A DNA stretch of 11,258 nucleotides from Actinomycetota bacterium. GTDB lineage: Bacteria; Actinomycetota; Acidimicrobiia; Acidimicrobiales; JAHWLA01. The notes beneath the pieces were generated by a model, which saw nothing but the letters and a program-made list of their open reading frames with translations, was not told the origin of the DNA and searched no databases. The DNA lies in contig JAHWLA010000069.1 in NCBI GenBank assembly GCA_019347595.1, positions 1-11,258 of the forward strand, read 5' to 3'. The position numbers and the translations under genes were made by a program. Of the stretch, positions 1-6,285 are shown piece by piece (position 1 is the stretch's first letter; every line of letters starts with the position of its first letter).

Positions 1-1
1 C

Positions 2-403
2 GAGTTGCTGGTGCAGTCGGCGTCGCGCAGCGTGCGCTACGGGTGGCCTTTCGCTCTGGTCCTGATCGACATCGACCGCTTCAAGGCGGTCAACGACCGG
101 CTGGGCCACGAGGGCGGCGACCGCATCCTGCGGGCGGTGGGCGCCGAGCTGCGCCAGTCGCTGCGGGCGGGCGACGTGGCGGCCCGGCTGGGCGGCGACG
201 AGTTCGCGCTGATCCTGGCCAAGGGCGACGCCTCGCTGGTCGACGCCCTGGTGCGGCGCCTGCAAGCCGCCGTGCACGACACGCTGGAGGGCGAGGAGAT
301 GGGCTTCTCGGCCGGGGTGGCGCTGGCGCCCGTGGAGGCCACCGACGTGACGGAGCTCTACCGGTTGGCCGACCGGCGGCTGTACGAGGCGAAGCGCGGG
401 TGA
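2..403 (+). CDS. GGDEF-domain diguanylate cyclase, C-terminal part (5' end outside window)
   Basis: The reading frame is open from the left edge, so the gene begins upstream and its sensory part is not visible; the TTG at base 5 is not a credible start. The visible 133 residues are most of a GGDEF domain, which makes the second messenger cyclic di-GMP from two GTP. Visible landmarks are the early block ALVLIDIDRFKAVNDRLGHE (metal and nucleotide binding), the intact signature LGGDEFALI, and an RxxD product-inhibition site (RAGD) exactly five residues before GGDEF. The end, with a DRRLYEAKRG block, is typical of the family. Active-site and inhibitory residues are both intact, so an active, feedback-inhibited cyclase is expected. 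The stop overlaps the GTG start of the next gene by 4 bases, implying translational coupling. Confidence 0.93.
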   Translation, partial: ELLVQSASRSVRYGWPFALVLIDIDRFKAVNDRLGHEGGDRILRAVGAELRQSLRAGDVAARLGGDEFALILAKGDASLVDALVRRLQAAVHDTLEGEEMGFSAGVALAPVEATDVTELYRLADRRLYEAKRG

Positions 404-1041
404 ACGAGGCGTTCGACACGCTCGAGCTGGAGCTGCGGCGGCTGCCCGGGGTGGTGGGCGTCGGGTACTCCGACGAGGGCGACACCGTGGTGCTTCACGT
501 GCTGGCCGAGATCCCGCAGGCGGGGCCGTCGGAGCTGCGCCGCCAGGTGTCGCAGCGGGCGCGCGCCCACCTCGACCGCCCGTTGGTGATCGAGCTGGAG
601 GACGTGGCGGCTCGCTCGCCCATGCGCTACCCGGCCCGGGTGCGGCTGGAGGGCGTGCGCGTCGACAAGTTCTCCCAAGAGCTCGACGTGCACCTGGCGC
701 TGGGCCACCGTCGGGCCGTGGGCCGGGGCGAGGCGGGGTCGCCCGCCGACGCCGCCGCCGCCACGATGGTGGCACTGGCCACGCTGGGGGCCGAGCTGCC
801 GTTCCGCATCGATGCGGCGACGGCGTCGCTGCGCCACAGCCCCGACCATGCGGTGGTGGTGGTGCTGGAGCCCGACGCACGCAGCCCCAAGCTCTACGGC
901 GTGGCGCGGGCGTCGACCATGGAGGAGGCGGCGGCCCGGGCCACCCTCCACGCGCTCAACCGGTACCTCTCGCGCGACGCGGTGTTCGGCCCGGGCGACG
1001 CGGCCACCACCGGCGCGTCGGCCGCAACGGCCGGCGTCTGA
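400..1041 (+). CDS. Hypothetical protein (213 aa) coupled to the GGDEF gene
   Basis: I do not recognise this protein. The GTG start at 400 was chosen because it overlaps the upstream TGA in a GTGA arrangement, a common coupling in this window. It is soluble-looking, with no signal peptide or membrane segment. Residues 1-70 look like a small alpha/beta unit (LRRLPGVVGVGYSDEGDTVV, then helix and LVIELEDV). Residues 78-190 look like a second alpha/beta region with strands RVRLEGVRV and ELDVHLALGHRRAVGRGEAG, a helix rich in alanine (118-130), strand AVVVVLEP and a closing helix (EEAAARATLHALNRYL). The last 20 residues are a low-complexity Ala/Thr/Gly tail. Coupling to a cyclase suggests a joint role, but this is inference only. 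It ends just before a strong hairpin. Confidence 0.8.
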   Translation: MNEAFDTLELELRRLPGVVGVGYSDEGDTVVLHVLAEIPQAGPSELRRQVSQRARAHLDRPLVIELEDVAARSPMRYPARVRLEGVRVDKFSQELDVHLALGHRRAVGRGEAGSPADAAAATMVALATLGAELPFRIDAATASLRHSPDHAVVVVLEPDARSPKLYGVARASTMEEAAARATLHALNRYLSRDAVFGPGDAATTGASAATAGV

Positions 1042-1047
1042 CCCCGT

Positions 1048-1093
1048 TCTCGTTGCGGAAGTGCGCACGTGGGTGCGCACTTCCGCAACGAGA
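1048..1093. terminator. Perfect 21-bp inverted repeat between convergent genes
   Basis: The arms at 1048-1068 and 1073-1093 are exact reverse complements (each contains CGTTGCGGAAGTGCGCAC or its complement) around a 4-base loop, GTGG. It begins 7 bases after the stop of the gene ending at 1041 and abuts the stop of the minus-strand gene at 1094, so it can serve both transcripts. There is no T-run on either side. It is therefore a U-less hairpin terminator, an mRNA 3'-end stabiliser, or a dispersed palindromic repeat; the position favours a bidirectional terminator. Confidence 0.75.
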
Positions 1094-1663
1094 TCAGGTG
1101 TGGTGGGCGGCGGTGTCGTCCTCGTCGCTCTTGAAGCGGGCGCCCGGCCGGGGCTTCAGCAGGCGGAACAGGACGTCGGCCACGCCGACGCTCATCACCA
1201 GGTCGCCGAACGACAGCACCTCGTGGATCACCGGCACCGGGATGATGTCGGAGATCACCATGAGGTCGTCGTCGGGCCGTTCGAGGTGGCGCTTGGCGTG
1301 CAGCTCCAGTTCGTCGACCTCGTGCCACTCGGCGATCCCGGCGGCCACGACGGCCGAGCGGCGCACGGGCATGCCGCCGTTCACGGCGATGGTGAGGAAG
1401 TTGAGGCTCAGTCCCAGCAGCACCACGGCCATGCCGACCACCGCCAGGTTGGCGGCGCAGAACACCACCAGCAGGACATAGGACACGAGCACGAGCGGCA
1501 CGGTGGCGCCGTCGCCGAACCACCCGCTGGTCGCCTGCACCACCAACCCCGCTACCAGCAGGCCGGGGAGGCGGAAGCGGCGTTCGGCGAGATGGTCGAG
1601 TCGGCCGCCGGTCAGGAATCCCAGCGCCAGGCCGACGACGACGGCGACGGCCGTGAAGTACAT
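1094..1663 (-). CDS. DUF5317 family membrane protein
   Basis: A 189-residue integral membrane protein. Hydrophobic segments lie at about 3-18, 33-47, 54-73 and 75-94, with a further weakly hydrophobic stretch near 150-168. The family hallmarks are NGGMPV at 95-100 and the late block ISDIIPVPVIHEVLSFGDLVMSVG (137-160), with its characteristic proline-rich loop and SxGD motif. DUF5317 proteins have no established function; they are found mainly in actinomycetes and clostridia. The acidic, charged tail (about 170-187) is probably cytoplasmic. The ATG at 1663 lies 9 bases after a TAGCGT -10-like box on the minus strand, with no Shine-Dalgarno sequence, so a nearly leaderless mRNA is likely. The stop codon touches the hairpin at 1048-1093. 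The family call rests on remembered motifs. Confidence 0.82.
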   Translation of the reverse strand: MYFTAVAVVVGLALGFLTGGRLDHLAERRFRLPGLLVAGLVVQATSGWFGDGATVPLVLVSYVLLVVFCAANLAVVGMAVVLLGLSLNFLTIAVNGGMPVRRSAVVAAGIAEWHEVDELELHAKRHLERPDDDLMVISDIIPVPVIHEVLSFGDLVMSVGVADVLFRLLKPRPGARFKSDEDDTAAHHT

Positions 1664-1672
1664 GGCCCGTTC

Positions 1673-1682
1673 ACGCTACCGT
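1673..1682. promoter_or_regulatory. Overlapping divergent -10 boxes (bidirectional promoter)
   Basis: The 10 bases ACGCTACCGT contain TACCGT on the plus strand (1677-1682) and TAGCGT on the minus strand (1678 down to 1673), sharing the central TA. Both fit the TANNNT -10 pattern of actinomycete housekeeping promoters. The first base of the plus ATG (1691) is 9 bases beyond one box, and the first base of the minus ATG (1663) is 10 bases beyond the other, so both transcripts would be leaderless or nearly so. No convincing -35 was seen in either direction. The whole divergent gap is only 27 bases. Confidence 0.5.
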
Positions 1683-1690
1683 CCGCCGTC

Positions 1691-2473
1691 ATGACCGGGG
1701 AGGACGTCCTCTACGAGGTGGCCGGCGGGGTGGGCCGCATCACCATCAACCGCCCCGAACGCCGCAACGCCATCTCGTGGTCGGTCATCCAGTCGATCCG
1801 GGCCCACCTCGCCTCGGCCCGAGACGACGACGCCGTCCGCGTCGTCGTCCTCACCGGCGCCGGCGACAAGGCGTTCTGCGCGGGCGCCGACCTCGGCGGC
1901 ATGGCCGAGGGCGCAGGCTTCCTCGACCTCCACGACGCCCGCGGCGAGCTGGCCCGGCTGTTCGAGGACCTGTGGTCGCTGGGCAAGCCGACGATCGCCC
2001 GGGTGCGGGGCTACGCGCTGGCGGGGGGCTTCGGGCTCGCCCTGGCGTGCGACATGGTGATCGCCGCCGACGACGCCCAGTTCGGCACGCCCGAGATCGA
2101 CGTGGGGCTGTGGCCGTTCATGATCACCGTGCCGTTGGTGCGGTCGATGCCGCCCAAAAAGGTGCTGGAGTTGATGATGACCGGCCGGCGGGTGGACGCG
2201 CTGGAGGCCGAACGACTGGGGTTCGTCAACCGGGTGGTGCCGGTCGACTCGCTCGACGAGGCGGTCGACTCGCTGGCCACCGTGCTGGCGAACAAGTCGC
2301 CCGCGGTGATGAAGCTCGGCCGCGACTCGTTCTACGGGGTGTGGGACCTCGCCGCCCGCGACGCGCTCGCCCAGTTGCACGCCATGCTCACCGTGACGAC
2401 ACAGACGGAGGACTCGCGCGAAGGCATCACCGCCTTCGCCGAGAAGCGCCCGCCGGTCTGGAAGGGACGGTAG
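1691..2473 (+). CDS. Enoyl-CoA hydratase/isomerase (crotonase) family protein
   Basis: A 260-residue, full-length crotonase-superfamily protein acting on acyl-CoA thioesters in the cytosol. Visible blocks are ITINRPERRNAIS (18-30), the oxyanion-hole and CoA-binding block FCAGADLGGM (62-71), RGYALAGGFGLALACDMVIA (106-125), and FGTPEIDVGLWPFM (131-144). Of the two catalytic glutamates of classical hydratases, the second is kept (E135 in TPEI), while the first is replaced by glycine (G115 in GGFGLA). A simple hydratase is thus less likely than an isomerase, hydrolase or other crotonase reaction; the true substrate cannot be read. It lies 4 bases upstream of an acyl-CoA carboxylase subunit, so the two probably share a pathway. 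The start is the ATG just after the TACCGT box. Confidence 0.9.
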   Translation: MTGEDVLYEVAGGVGRITINRPERRNAISWSVIQSIRAHLASARDDDAVRVVVLTGAGDKAFCAGADLGGMAEGAGFLDLHDARGELARLFEDLWSLGKPTIARVRGYALAGGFGLALACDMVIAADDAQFGTPEIDVGLWPFMITVPLVRSMPPKKVLELMMTGRRVDALEAERLGFVNRVVPVDSLDEAVDSLATVLANKSPAVMKLGRDSFYGVWDLAARDALAQLHAMLTVTTQTEDSREGITAFAEKRPPVWKGR

Positions 2474-2477
2474 GCAC

Positions 2478-4055
2478 ATGGCCGACGAGCTGCACGACTG
2501 GAAGCCGCTCGTCGACGACCTGCGGTCGCGGCGCGAGCAGGCGTACGCCATGGGCGGCCCCGAGCTGGTGGAGCGCCAGCGGTCGCTCGGGAAGTGGCCG
2601 GTGCGCGAGCGCATCGACGCCCTGGTCGACCCCGGCACGTTCGTGGAGTACGGGCTGCTGGCCGACTCCATGGACGCCAAGCTGCGCGAGCAGAAGGGGT
2701 ACCTGGCCGCCGACGGCATGGTGGCCGGGGTGGGGGAGATCGACGGGCGGCGGGTGGCGATCTGCGCTTACGACTTCACCGTGCTGGCGGGCTCGATGGG
2801 CGCGGTGGGTGAGCACAAGACGGCCCGTATGCGGGAGCTGGCCTTGCGCCAGCGCATCCCCATCGTGTGGCTGCTCGACTCGGCGGGCGCCCGCATCAGC
2901 CAGACAACCGGGTCGACGTTCGCCGCCGCGGGCGCCCTGTTCCGGGAGCAGGTGACGCTCAGCGGCGTCGTCCCCCAGGTGGCCGCCATGCTCGGCCACT
3001 GCTCGGCGGGCACGGCGTACATTCCGGCGCTCGCCGACTTCATCCCCATGGTGAAGGGCACGTCGTCGATGGCGCTGGCGGGCCGTCACCTGGTGAAGGC
3101 GGCGACCCGGGAGGACGTGACGGAGGAGGACATGGGGGGCCCCGGCGTCCACACCAAGATCAGCGGCGTGGCCGACCTCGAGGTCGACGACGACGCCGAG
3201 TGCCTGGCCACCGTGCGGCGGTACCTGTCGTTCTTCCCGGCCAACAACACCGAGCCGCCGCCCGTGCGGGCCGACGTGAGCGACCCCGTCGACCGGCGCT
3301 GCGAGGAGCTGTACGACATCGTCCCCACCGCCCCGCGGCGGGCCTACGACATGCACCGGGTGATCGAGGCGGTGGTCGACGACGGCGAGTTCTTCCCCAT
3401 GAAGCCGGAGTGGGCCAAGAACGTGATCACCGGGTTCGCCCGCTTCGGCGGCCAACCGGTGGGGATCGTGGCGTCGCAGCCGAAGGTCCTGGGCGGGACG
3501 CTCGACGTGAACTCGGCCGACAAGGCGGCCCGGTTCGTGTGGCTGTGCGACGCCTTCGGCATCCCGCTGGTCTTCCTCCAGGACGTGCCCGGCTTCATGG
3601 TCGGCACCGCAGTGGAGAAGCAGGGGATCATCCGCCACGGCGCCAAGATGCTGTTCGCCATCTCCGAGGCCACGGTGCCGAAGGTGACCGTCGTGCTGCG
3701 CAAGGCGTACGGGGCGGGCTACTTCGTGATGAACGGCACGGCGTACGAGGCCGACTACATCGTGGCGTGGCCCACGGCGGAGATCGCCGTGATGGGGCCG
3801 GACGGCATGGTCAACATCATCATGCGCAAGCAGTTGGAGGCGATCCCGGAGGGCAAGGAGCGCGACGAGGCCCGGATCAAGATGGCCGAGGCGCTGCGCA
3901 AGAACATCGACCCCTACATCGCCGCCGGGCACGCCCAGATCGACGACGTCATCGACCCGGCCGAGACCCGGCATGCGATCTGGCGGGGGCTGCAGGTGTC
4001 GAAGACGAAAGTCGTGCAGCGCCCCTGGCGCAAGCACGGCGTCCTCCCCGTCTAA
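2478..4055 (+). CDS. Acyl-CoA carboxylase, carboxyltransferase (beta) subunit
   Basis: A 525-residue protein of usual family length with both crotonase-fold halves. It moves CO2 from carboxybiotin to an acyl-CoA. The N half has VLAGSMGAVGEHKTARMRE (102-120), SAGARI (135-140) and HCSAGTAYIPALADF (174-188). The C half has GGTLDVNSADKAARF (339-353), DVPGFMVGTAVEKQGIIRHG (369-388), and RKAYGAGYFVMNGTAYEADY (408-427), then AWPTAEIAVMG. At the position that separates propionyl- from acetyl-CoA use in Streptomyces enzymes (Asp or Ile), this protein has F416, so the substrate is probably different and is left open. It needs a biotin carboxylase and a carrier, neither adjacent; a 70-residue carrier is encoded at 6286. 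It forms an operon with the crotonase upstream (4-base gap) and is followed by a strong hairpin. Confidence 0.93.
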   Translation: MADELHDWKPLVDDLRSRREQAYAMGGPELVERQRSLGKWPVRERIDALVDPGTFVEYGLLADSMDAKLREQKGYLAADGMVAGVGEIDGRRVAICAYDFTVLAGSMGAVGEHKTARMRELALRQRIPIVWLLDSAGARISQTTGSTFAAAGALFREQVTLSGVVPQVAAMLGHCSAGTAYIPALADFIPMVKGTSSMALAGRHLVKAATREDVTEEDMGGPGVHTKISGVADLEVDDDAECLATVRRYLSFFPANNTEPPPVRADVSDPVDRRCEELYDIVPTAPRRAYDMHRVIEAVVDDGEFFPMKPEWAKNVITGFARFGGQPVGIVASQPKVLGGTLDVNSADKAARFVWLCDAFGIPLVFLQDVPGFMVGTAVEKQGIIRHGAKMLFAISEATVPKVTVVLRKAYGAGYFVMNGTAYEADYIVAWPTAEIAVMGPDGMVNIIMRKQLEAIPEGKERDEARIKMAEALRKNIDPYIAAGHAQIDDVIDPAETRHAIWRGLQVSKTKVVQRPWRKHGVLPV

Positions 4056-4065
4056 GCCCCTCGCG

Positions 4066-4110
4066 TCCCGAGTACATAGCGTGCCGAAACGGCACGCTAT
4101 GTACTCGGGA
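4066..4110. terminator. Perfect 21-bp inverted repeat after the carboxyltransferase gene
   Basis: The arms at 4066-4086 and 4090-4110 are exact reverse complements (core AGTACATAGCGTGCCG) with a 3-base AAA loop. It starts 10 bases after the carboxyltransferase stop. No T-run follows (GGGAAATGGCCC), so it would be a U-less terminator, an RNA 3'-end stabiliser or a palindromic repeat. Its stem has the same length as the hairpin at 1048-1093 and both arms start TC-pyrimidine-CG, but the remaining sequence differs. Confidence 0.75.
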
Positions 4111-4152
4111 AATGGCCCGGTTGGGCCATGGTGTGTCAACCGGGGCGTTCCG

Positions 4153-4158
4153 TACCGT
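4153..4158 (+). promoter_or_regulatory. -10 box of a probable leaderless promoter
   Basis: The hexamer TACCGT lies 7 bases before the ATG at 4166, which places the expected transcription start at or one base before the start codon. The same hexamer precedes the crotonase gene at 1691. No Shine-Dalgarno sequence or clear -35 box is visible. Confidence 0.45.
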
Positions 4159-4165
4159 CGGTGGC

Positions 4166-4486
4166 ATGCGACGAGGGGCGAGCTTCGAGGGGTGGCTGCG
4201 CAATCGCGGCCTGCCCGCCGACATCGCCGAGAAGTGGGCCGGGCACGCCGTCTGGGCGTCCGGCTACGCGGCGGGGCGGTGGGGGAAGCTGTTGGTCGAG
4301 GCCACGTCGGCCGAGCTCCAAGCCATGGCCGACAGCGGGCTGGTCGACTGGCAGGAGGCGGCGCCTGCGGTGGCCGCCTGGTTCGACTGGCTACGGCCGC
4401 CCAGCGCCGAGGCGCCCAACCCCGTCACCGTTGTGCGCCACCCCTCGACGGCGCCGCGCCTCCGCCTCCTCCAGAGCAACTCGTAG
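4166..4486 (+). CDS. Small hypothetical protein (106 aa)
   Basis: I do not recognise this protein. It is predicted to be mainly helical and cytosolic, and is unusually rich in tryptophan (about seven, in the first 76 residues: EGWL, EKWAGHAVW, GRWGK, DWQE, AAWFDW). The opening FEGWLRNRGLPADIAEKWAGHAVWASGY (7-34) suggests a compact helical unit ending at about residue 77. The remaining Pro/Ala/Ser-rich tail is encoded in the 96 bases that overlap the end of the convergent XRE gene, and may carry little function. Support comes from the promoter-like box before the ATG and coherent amphipathic helices. Facing a DNA-binding regulator, it could be its partner or simply a neighbour. Confidence 0.62.
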   Translation: MRRGASFEGWLRNRGLPADIAEKWAGHAVWASGYAAGRWGKLLVEATSAELQAMADSGLVDWQEAAPAVAAWFDWLRPPSAEAPNPVTVVRHPSTAPRLRLLQSNS

Positions 4487-4885
4487 GCGCAGGCGGGCGG
4501 CGGCCAGCGCCTCGCGTTCCCGCCGGTCGTGGGCCAGCGCCTCCAAGGCGGCCAGCCGGTGCGCCCAGTCGGCCAGGCCGACACCCGTCTGCAGGTCGCG
4601 CGCGAACAGCCGAAGTTGCAGCTCGACCTCGGTGTATCGGCACGCCACCACCGGCAGGCGCTCGGCCTTGGCGACGGGATAGGTGGTGTCGGCGACCAGC
4701 TCGTGGGGCTCCAGCTTGAAGACTCCGGCCAGCAGCGTCACCGTTCGCTCGCCGGGCACGCTGATCCCCGCTTCGAGATGGGAGACGGCCACCCGGGAGA
4801 TGCCGAGGCGGTCGGCCAGGTCCTGCTGCGTCCAGCCGAGGTCGCCGCGGAGTCGGGCGATCCGGCGGCCCAGGTCGTCGCTCAT
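4391..4885 (-). CDS. XRE-family helix-turn-helix transcriptional regulator
   Basis: A 164-residue protein with an N-terminal Cro/C1-type HTH at about residues 6-60: RRIARLRGDLGWTQQDLADR, then LGISRVAVSHLEAGISVP, where WTQQDLA and RVAVSHLEAG are the two HTH helices. A longer C-terminal region (about 80-145) is helical and charged (VELQLRLFARDLQ, LAALEALAHDRREREALAAA) and could form a coiled coil for dimerisation. It ends in a Gly/Arg-rich tail that overlaps the convergent small gene by 96 bases. The ATG at 4885 was chosen because the HTH starts a few residues later; an in-frame TTG at 4930 would add 15 residues of unlikely sequence. It is divergent from the gmd-like gene with a 53-base gap and could control itself or that neighbour. 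The target is unknown. Confidence 0.85.
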   Translation of the reverse strand: MSDDLGRRIARLRGDLGWTQQDLADRLGISRVAVSHLEAGISVPGERTVTLLAGVFKLEPHELVADTTYPVAKAERLPVVACRYTEVELQLRLFARDLQTGVGLADWAHRLAALEALAHDRREREALAAARLRLRVALEEAEARRRRGVAHNGDGVGRLGAGRP

Positions 4886-4938
4886 GGTGCCAACTGGCTT
4901 AGCAGACGGCCTGTCGCCGAAGCGATACAACGGAGGTC
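4886..4938. promoter_or_regulatory. Divergent intergenic region, XRE regulator and GDP-mannose dehydratase
   Basis: These 53 bases must hold the promoters of both flanking genes. On the plus strand, TACAAC (4926-4931) sits at the same distance from the ATG at 4939 as the TANNNT boxes elsewhere in the window, but its last base does not match. GGAGG at 4932-4936 is only 2 bases from the ATG, unusually close for a Shine-Dalgarno sequence. On the minus strand, only a weak TAAGCC (4901 down to 4896) is seen. No clear operator palindrome was found. Confidence 0.3.
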
Positions 4939-5907
4939 ATGACGCCCCCCCGTCGCGCCCTCATCACCGGCATCACCGGCCAGGACGGTTCGTACCTCGC
5001 CGAGCTCCTCCTCGACCAGGGCTACGAGGTGATCGGCATGGTGCGGCGCAGCAGCACGCTCAACTTCGAGCGCATCGCCCATATCCAGGACCGCGTCACG
5101 CTGGTGCCCGGCGACCTGCTCGACGAGGTGTCGATGATCAACGTGCTGCGCGAGCAGCGGCCCGCCGAGGTCTACAACCTGGCGGCCCAGTCGTTCGTGC
5201 AGACGTCGTGGGGCCAGCCTGTGCTGACCGGCGAGACCACGGCGCTGGGCGTAACCCGCATGCTCGACGCCATCCGCATCGTCGACCCCGGCATCCGGTT
5301 CTACCAGGCGAGCTCCAGCGAAATGTTCGGCAAGGTGGTCGAGGTGCCCCAAGGCGAGGGCACCCCGTTCTATCCGCGCAGCCCCTACGGCGTGGCCAAG
5401 GTGTACGGCCATTGGATCACCGTGAACTATCGGGAGTCGTACGGGCTCCACGCCTCGAGCGGCATCCTGTTCAACCACGAGTCGCCCCGCCGCGGGCTGG
5501 AGTTCGTGACCCGCAAGATCAGCCACGGCGCCGCCCGCATCAAGGTCGGGCTCGACCGGGAACTGCGCCTCGGCAACCTCGACGCCCAGCGCGACTGGGG
5601 GTTCGCAGGCGACTACGTGCGGGCCATGTGGCTCATGCTCCAGCAGGACCAGCCCGACGACTTCGTGGTCGCCATGGGCGAGACGCACTCGGTGCGCGAG
5701 TTCTGCGAGCTGGCCTTCGGGCACCTCGATCTCGACTACCGCGAGCACGTGGTGCTCGACGAGCGTTTCATGCGCCCCGCCGAGGTCGACCTGCTCATCG
5801 GCGACGCCGGCAAGGCGCAGAAGCTCCTGGGCTGGACGCCCGAGGTCAGCTTCTCGGAGCTGGTGCGGCTGATGGTCGAGAACGACGTGAACATGCTGCG
5901 GGCCTGA
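4939..5907 (+). CDS. gmd: GDP-mannose 4,6-dehydratase
   Basis: A 322-residue short-chain dehydrogenase/reductase of the extended type, converting GDP-D-mannose to GDP-4-keto-6-deoxy-mannose, the precursor of GDP-fucose, GDP-rhamnose and related sugars for envelope glycans. The NADP-binding loop is TGITGQDGSYLAELLL (10-25; GxxGxxG at G11, G14, G17). Family blocks are RRSSTLNFERI (36-46), YNLAAQSFVQTSW (79-91) and GILFNHESPRRGLEFVTRKI (175-194). The catalytic set is S126, E128, Y150 and K154 (QASSSEMFG and SPYGVAK); most relatives have threonine at the first position, a conservative change. It is slightly shorter than many family members. No reductase or epimerase partner is in the window, so the final sugar is unknown. 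It is followed by a terminator-like hairpin. Confidence 0.94.
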   Translation: MTPPRRALITGITGQDGSYLAELLLDQGYEVIGMVRRSSTLNFERIAHIQDRVTLVPGDLLDEVSMINVLREQRPAEVYNLAAQSFVQTSWGQPVLTGETTALGVTRMLDAIRIVDPGIRFYQASSSEMFGKVVEVPQGEGTPFYPRSPYGVAKVYGHWITVNYRESYGLHASSGILFNHESPRRGLEFVTRKISHGAARIKVGLDRELRLGNLDAQRDWGFAGDYVRAMWLMLQQDQPDDFVVAMGETHSVREFCELAFGHLDLDYREHVVLDERFMRPAEVDLLIGDAGKAQKLLGWTPEVSFSELVRLMVENDVNMLRA

Positions 5908-5923
5908 CCCACCCTTCGAATTG

Positions 5924-5962
5924 GGAGGCAAAACGGTCGCCGGGGCGACCGTTTCGCCTTCC
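5924..5962. terminator. Terminator-like hairpin between convergent genes
   Basis: An 11-bp perfect stem (AAACGGTCGCC at 5931-5941 with GGCGACCGTTT at 5944-5954) extends outward with mismatches through GGAGGC and GCCTTCC. The loop is tight: two bases, or more if the closing pair opens. It lies 16 to 23 bases after the gmd stop and before the 3' end of the minus-strand gene at 5985, so it could end both transcripts. The short T-run in the descending arm is part of the stem. Confidence 0.6.
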
Positions 5963-5984
5963 GGTTCCGGGCCCGCCGGCGGGG

Positions 5985-6233
5985 TCAGTGACGGATCTTG
6001 TCGCTGTTGCGCTGGAGCAGCCACACGATCAGGGCGGCGCCGGCCACGGCGAGGAGCAGGCCACCGCCGTTCTCCCCGAACAGGAGGCGTCCGACGACCC
6101 CGCCCAACAGGGCGCCGCCGACCCCCACGGCGATCGTCACCGGCAGCGACATCGGGTTGGGGCCGGGGATGGCGAGACGGCCGAGCGCGCCGACGACAAG
6201 ACCGGTGATGAGCAGTCCGATAATGAAACCCAT
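5985..6233 (-). CDS. GlsB/YeaQ/YmgE family stress-response membrane protein
   Basis: An 82-residue, glycine-rich membrane protein of the transglycosylase-associated family, which despite its name has no proven enzymatic role and is linked to general or envelope stress. Three membrane segments are visible: about 2-20 (GFIIGLLITGLVVGALGRL), 31-50 and 57-74. The family landmarks are the first-helix end GRLAIPGPNP and the glycine run GVGGALLGGVVGRLLFG. The last residues (QRNSDKIRH) are charged and likely cytoplasmic. The ATG at 6233 was chosen because it begins directly at the first helix; longer upstream extensions are antisense to the biotin carrier and crotonase genes. No strong Shine-Dalgarno is visible. 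It is divergent from the biotin carrier gene with a 52-base gap. Confidence 0.88.
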   Translation of the reverse strand: MGFIIGLLITGLVVGALGRLAIPGPNPMSLPVTIAVGVGGALLGGVVGRLLFGENGGGLLLAVAGAALIVWLLQRNSDKIRH

Positions 6234-6285
6234 GAGCGGTAGTCTGCCCCGTCCCGGCGTGCTGCCGAACCGAGGAGGGGCGGGC

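Noticed and set aside
1823..1849. 11-bp inverted repeat (GACGACGACGC with GCGTCGTCGTC)
   Set aside because: It lies inside the crotonase gene and follows from Asp and Val codons (DDDAVRVVV) in GC-rich code; no regulatory role is indicated.
2427..4139. Long open frame on the minus strand opposite the carboxyltransferase
   Set aside because: Its sequence is His/Arg/Gly/Pro-rich low complexity typical of the antisense of GC-rich genes, while the plus frame matches a well-known family over its whole length.
4121..4152. Possible -35 boxes before the small gene at 4166
   Set aside because: TTGGGC and GTGTCA are at the wrong distance from the -10 box and match poorly.
4890..4930. Longer start (TTG at 4930) for the XRE gene
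   Set aside because: The added 15 residues are unlike any regulator N-terminus and would overlap the promoter zone of the divergent gene.
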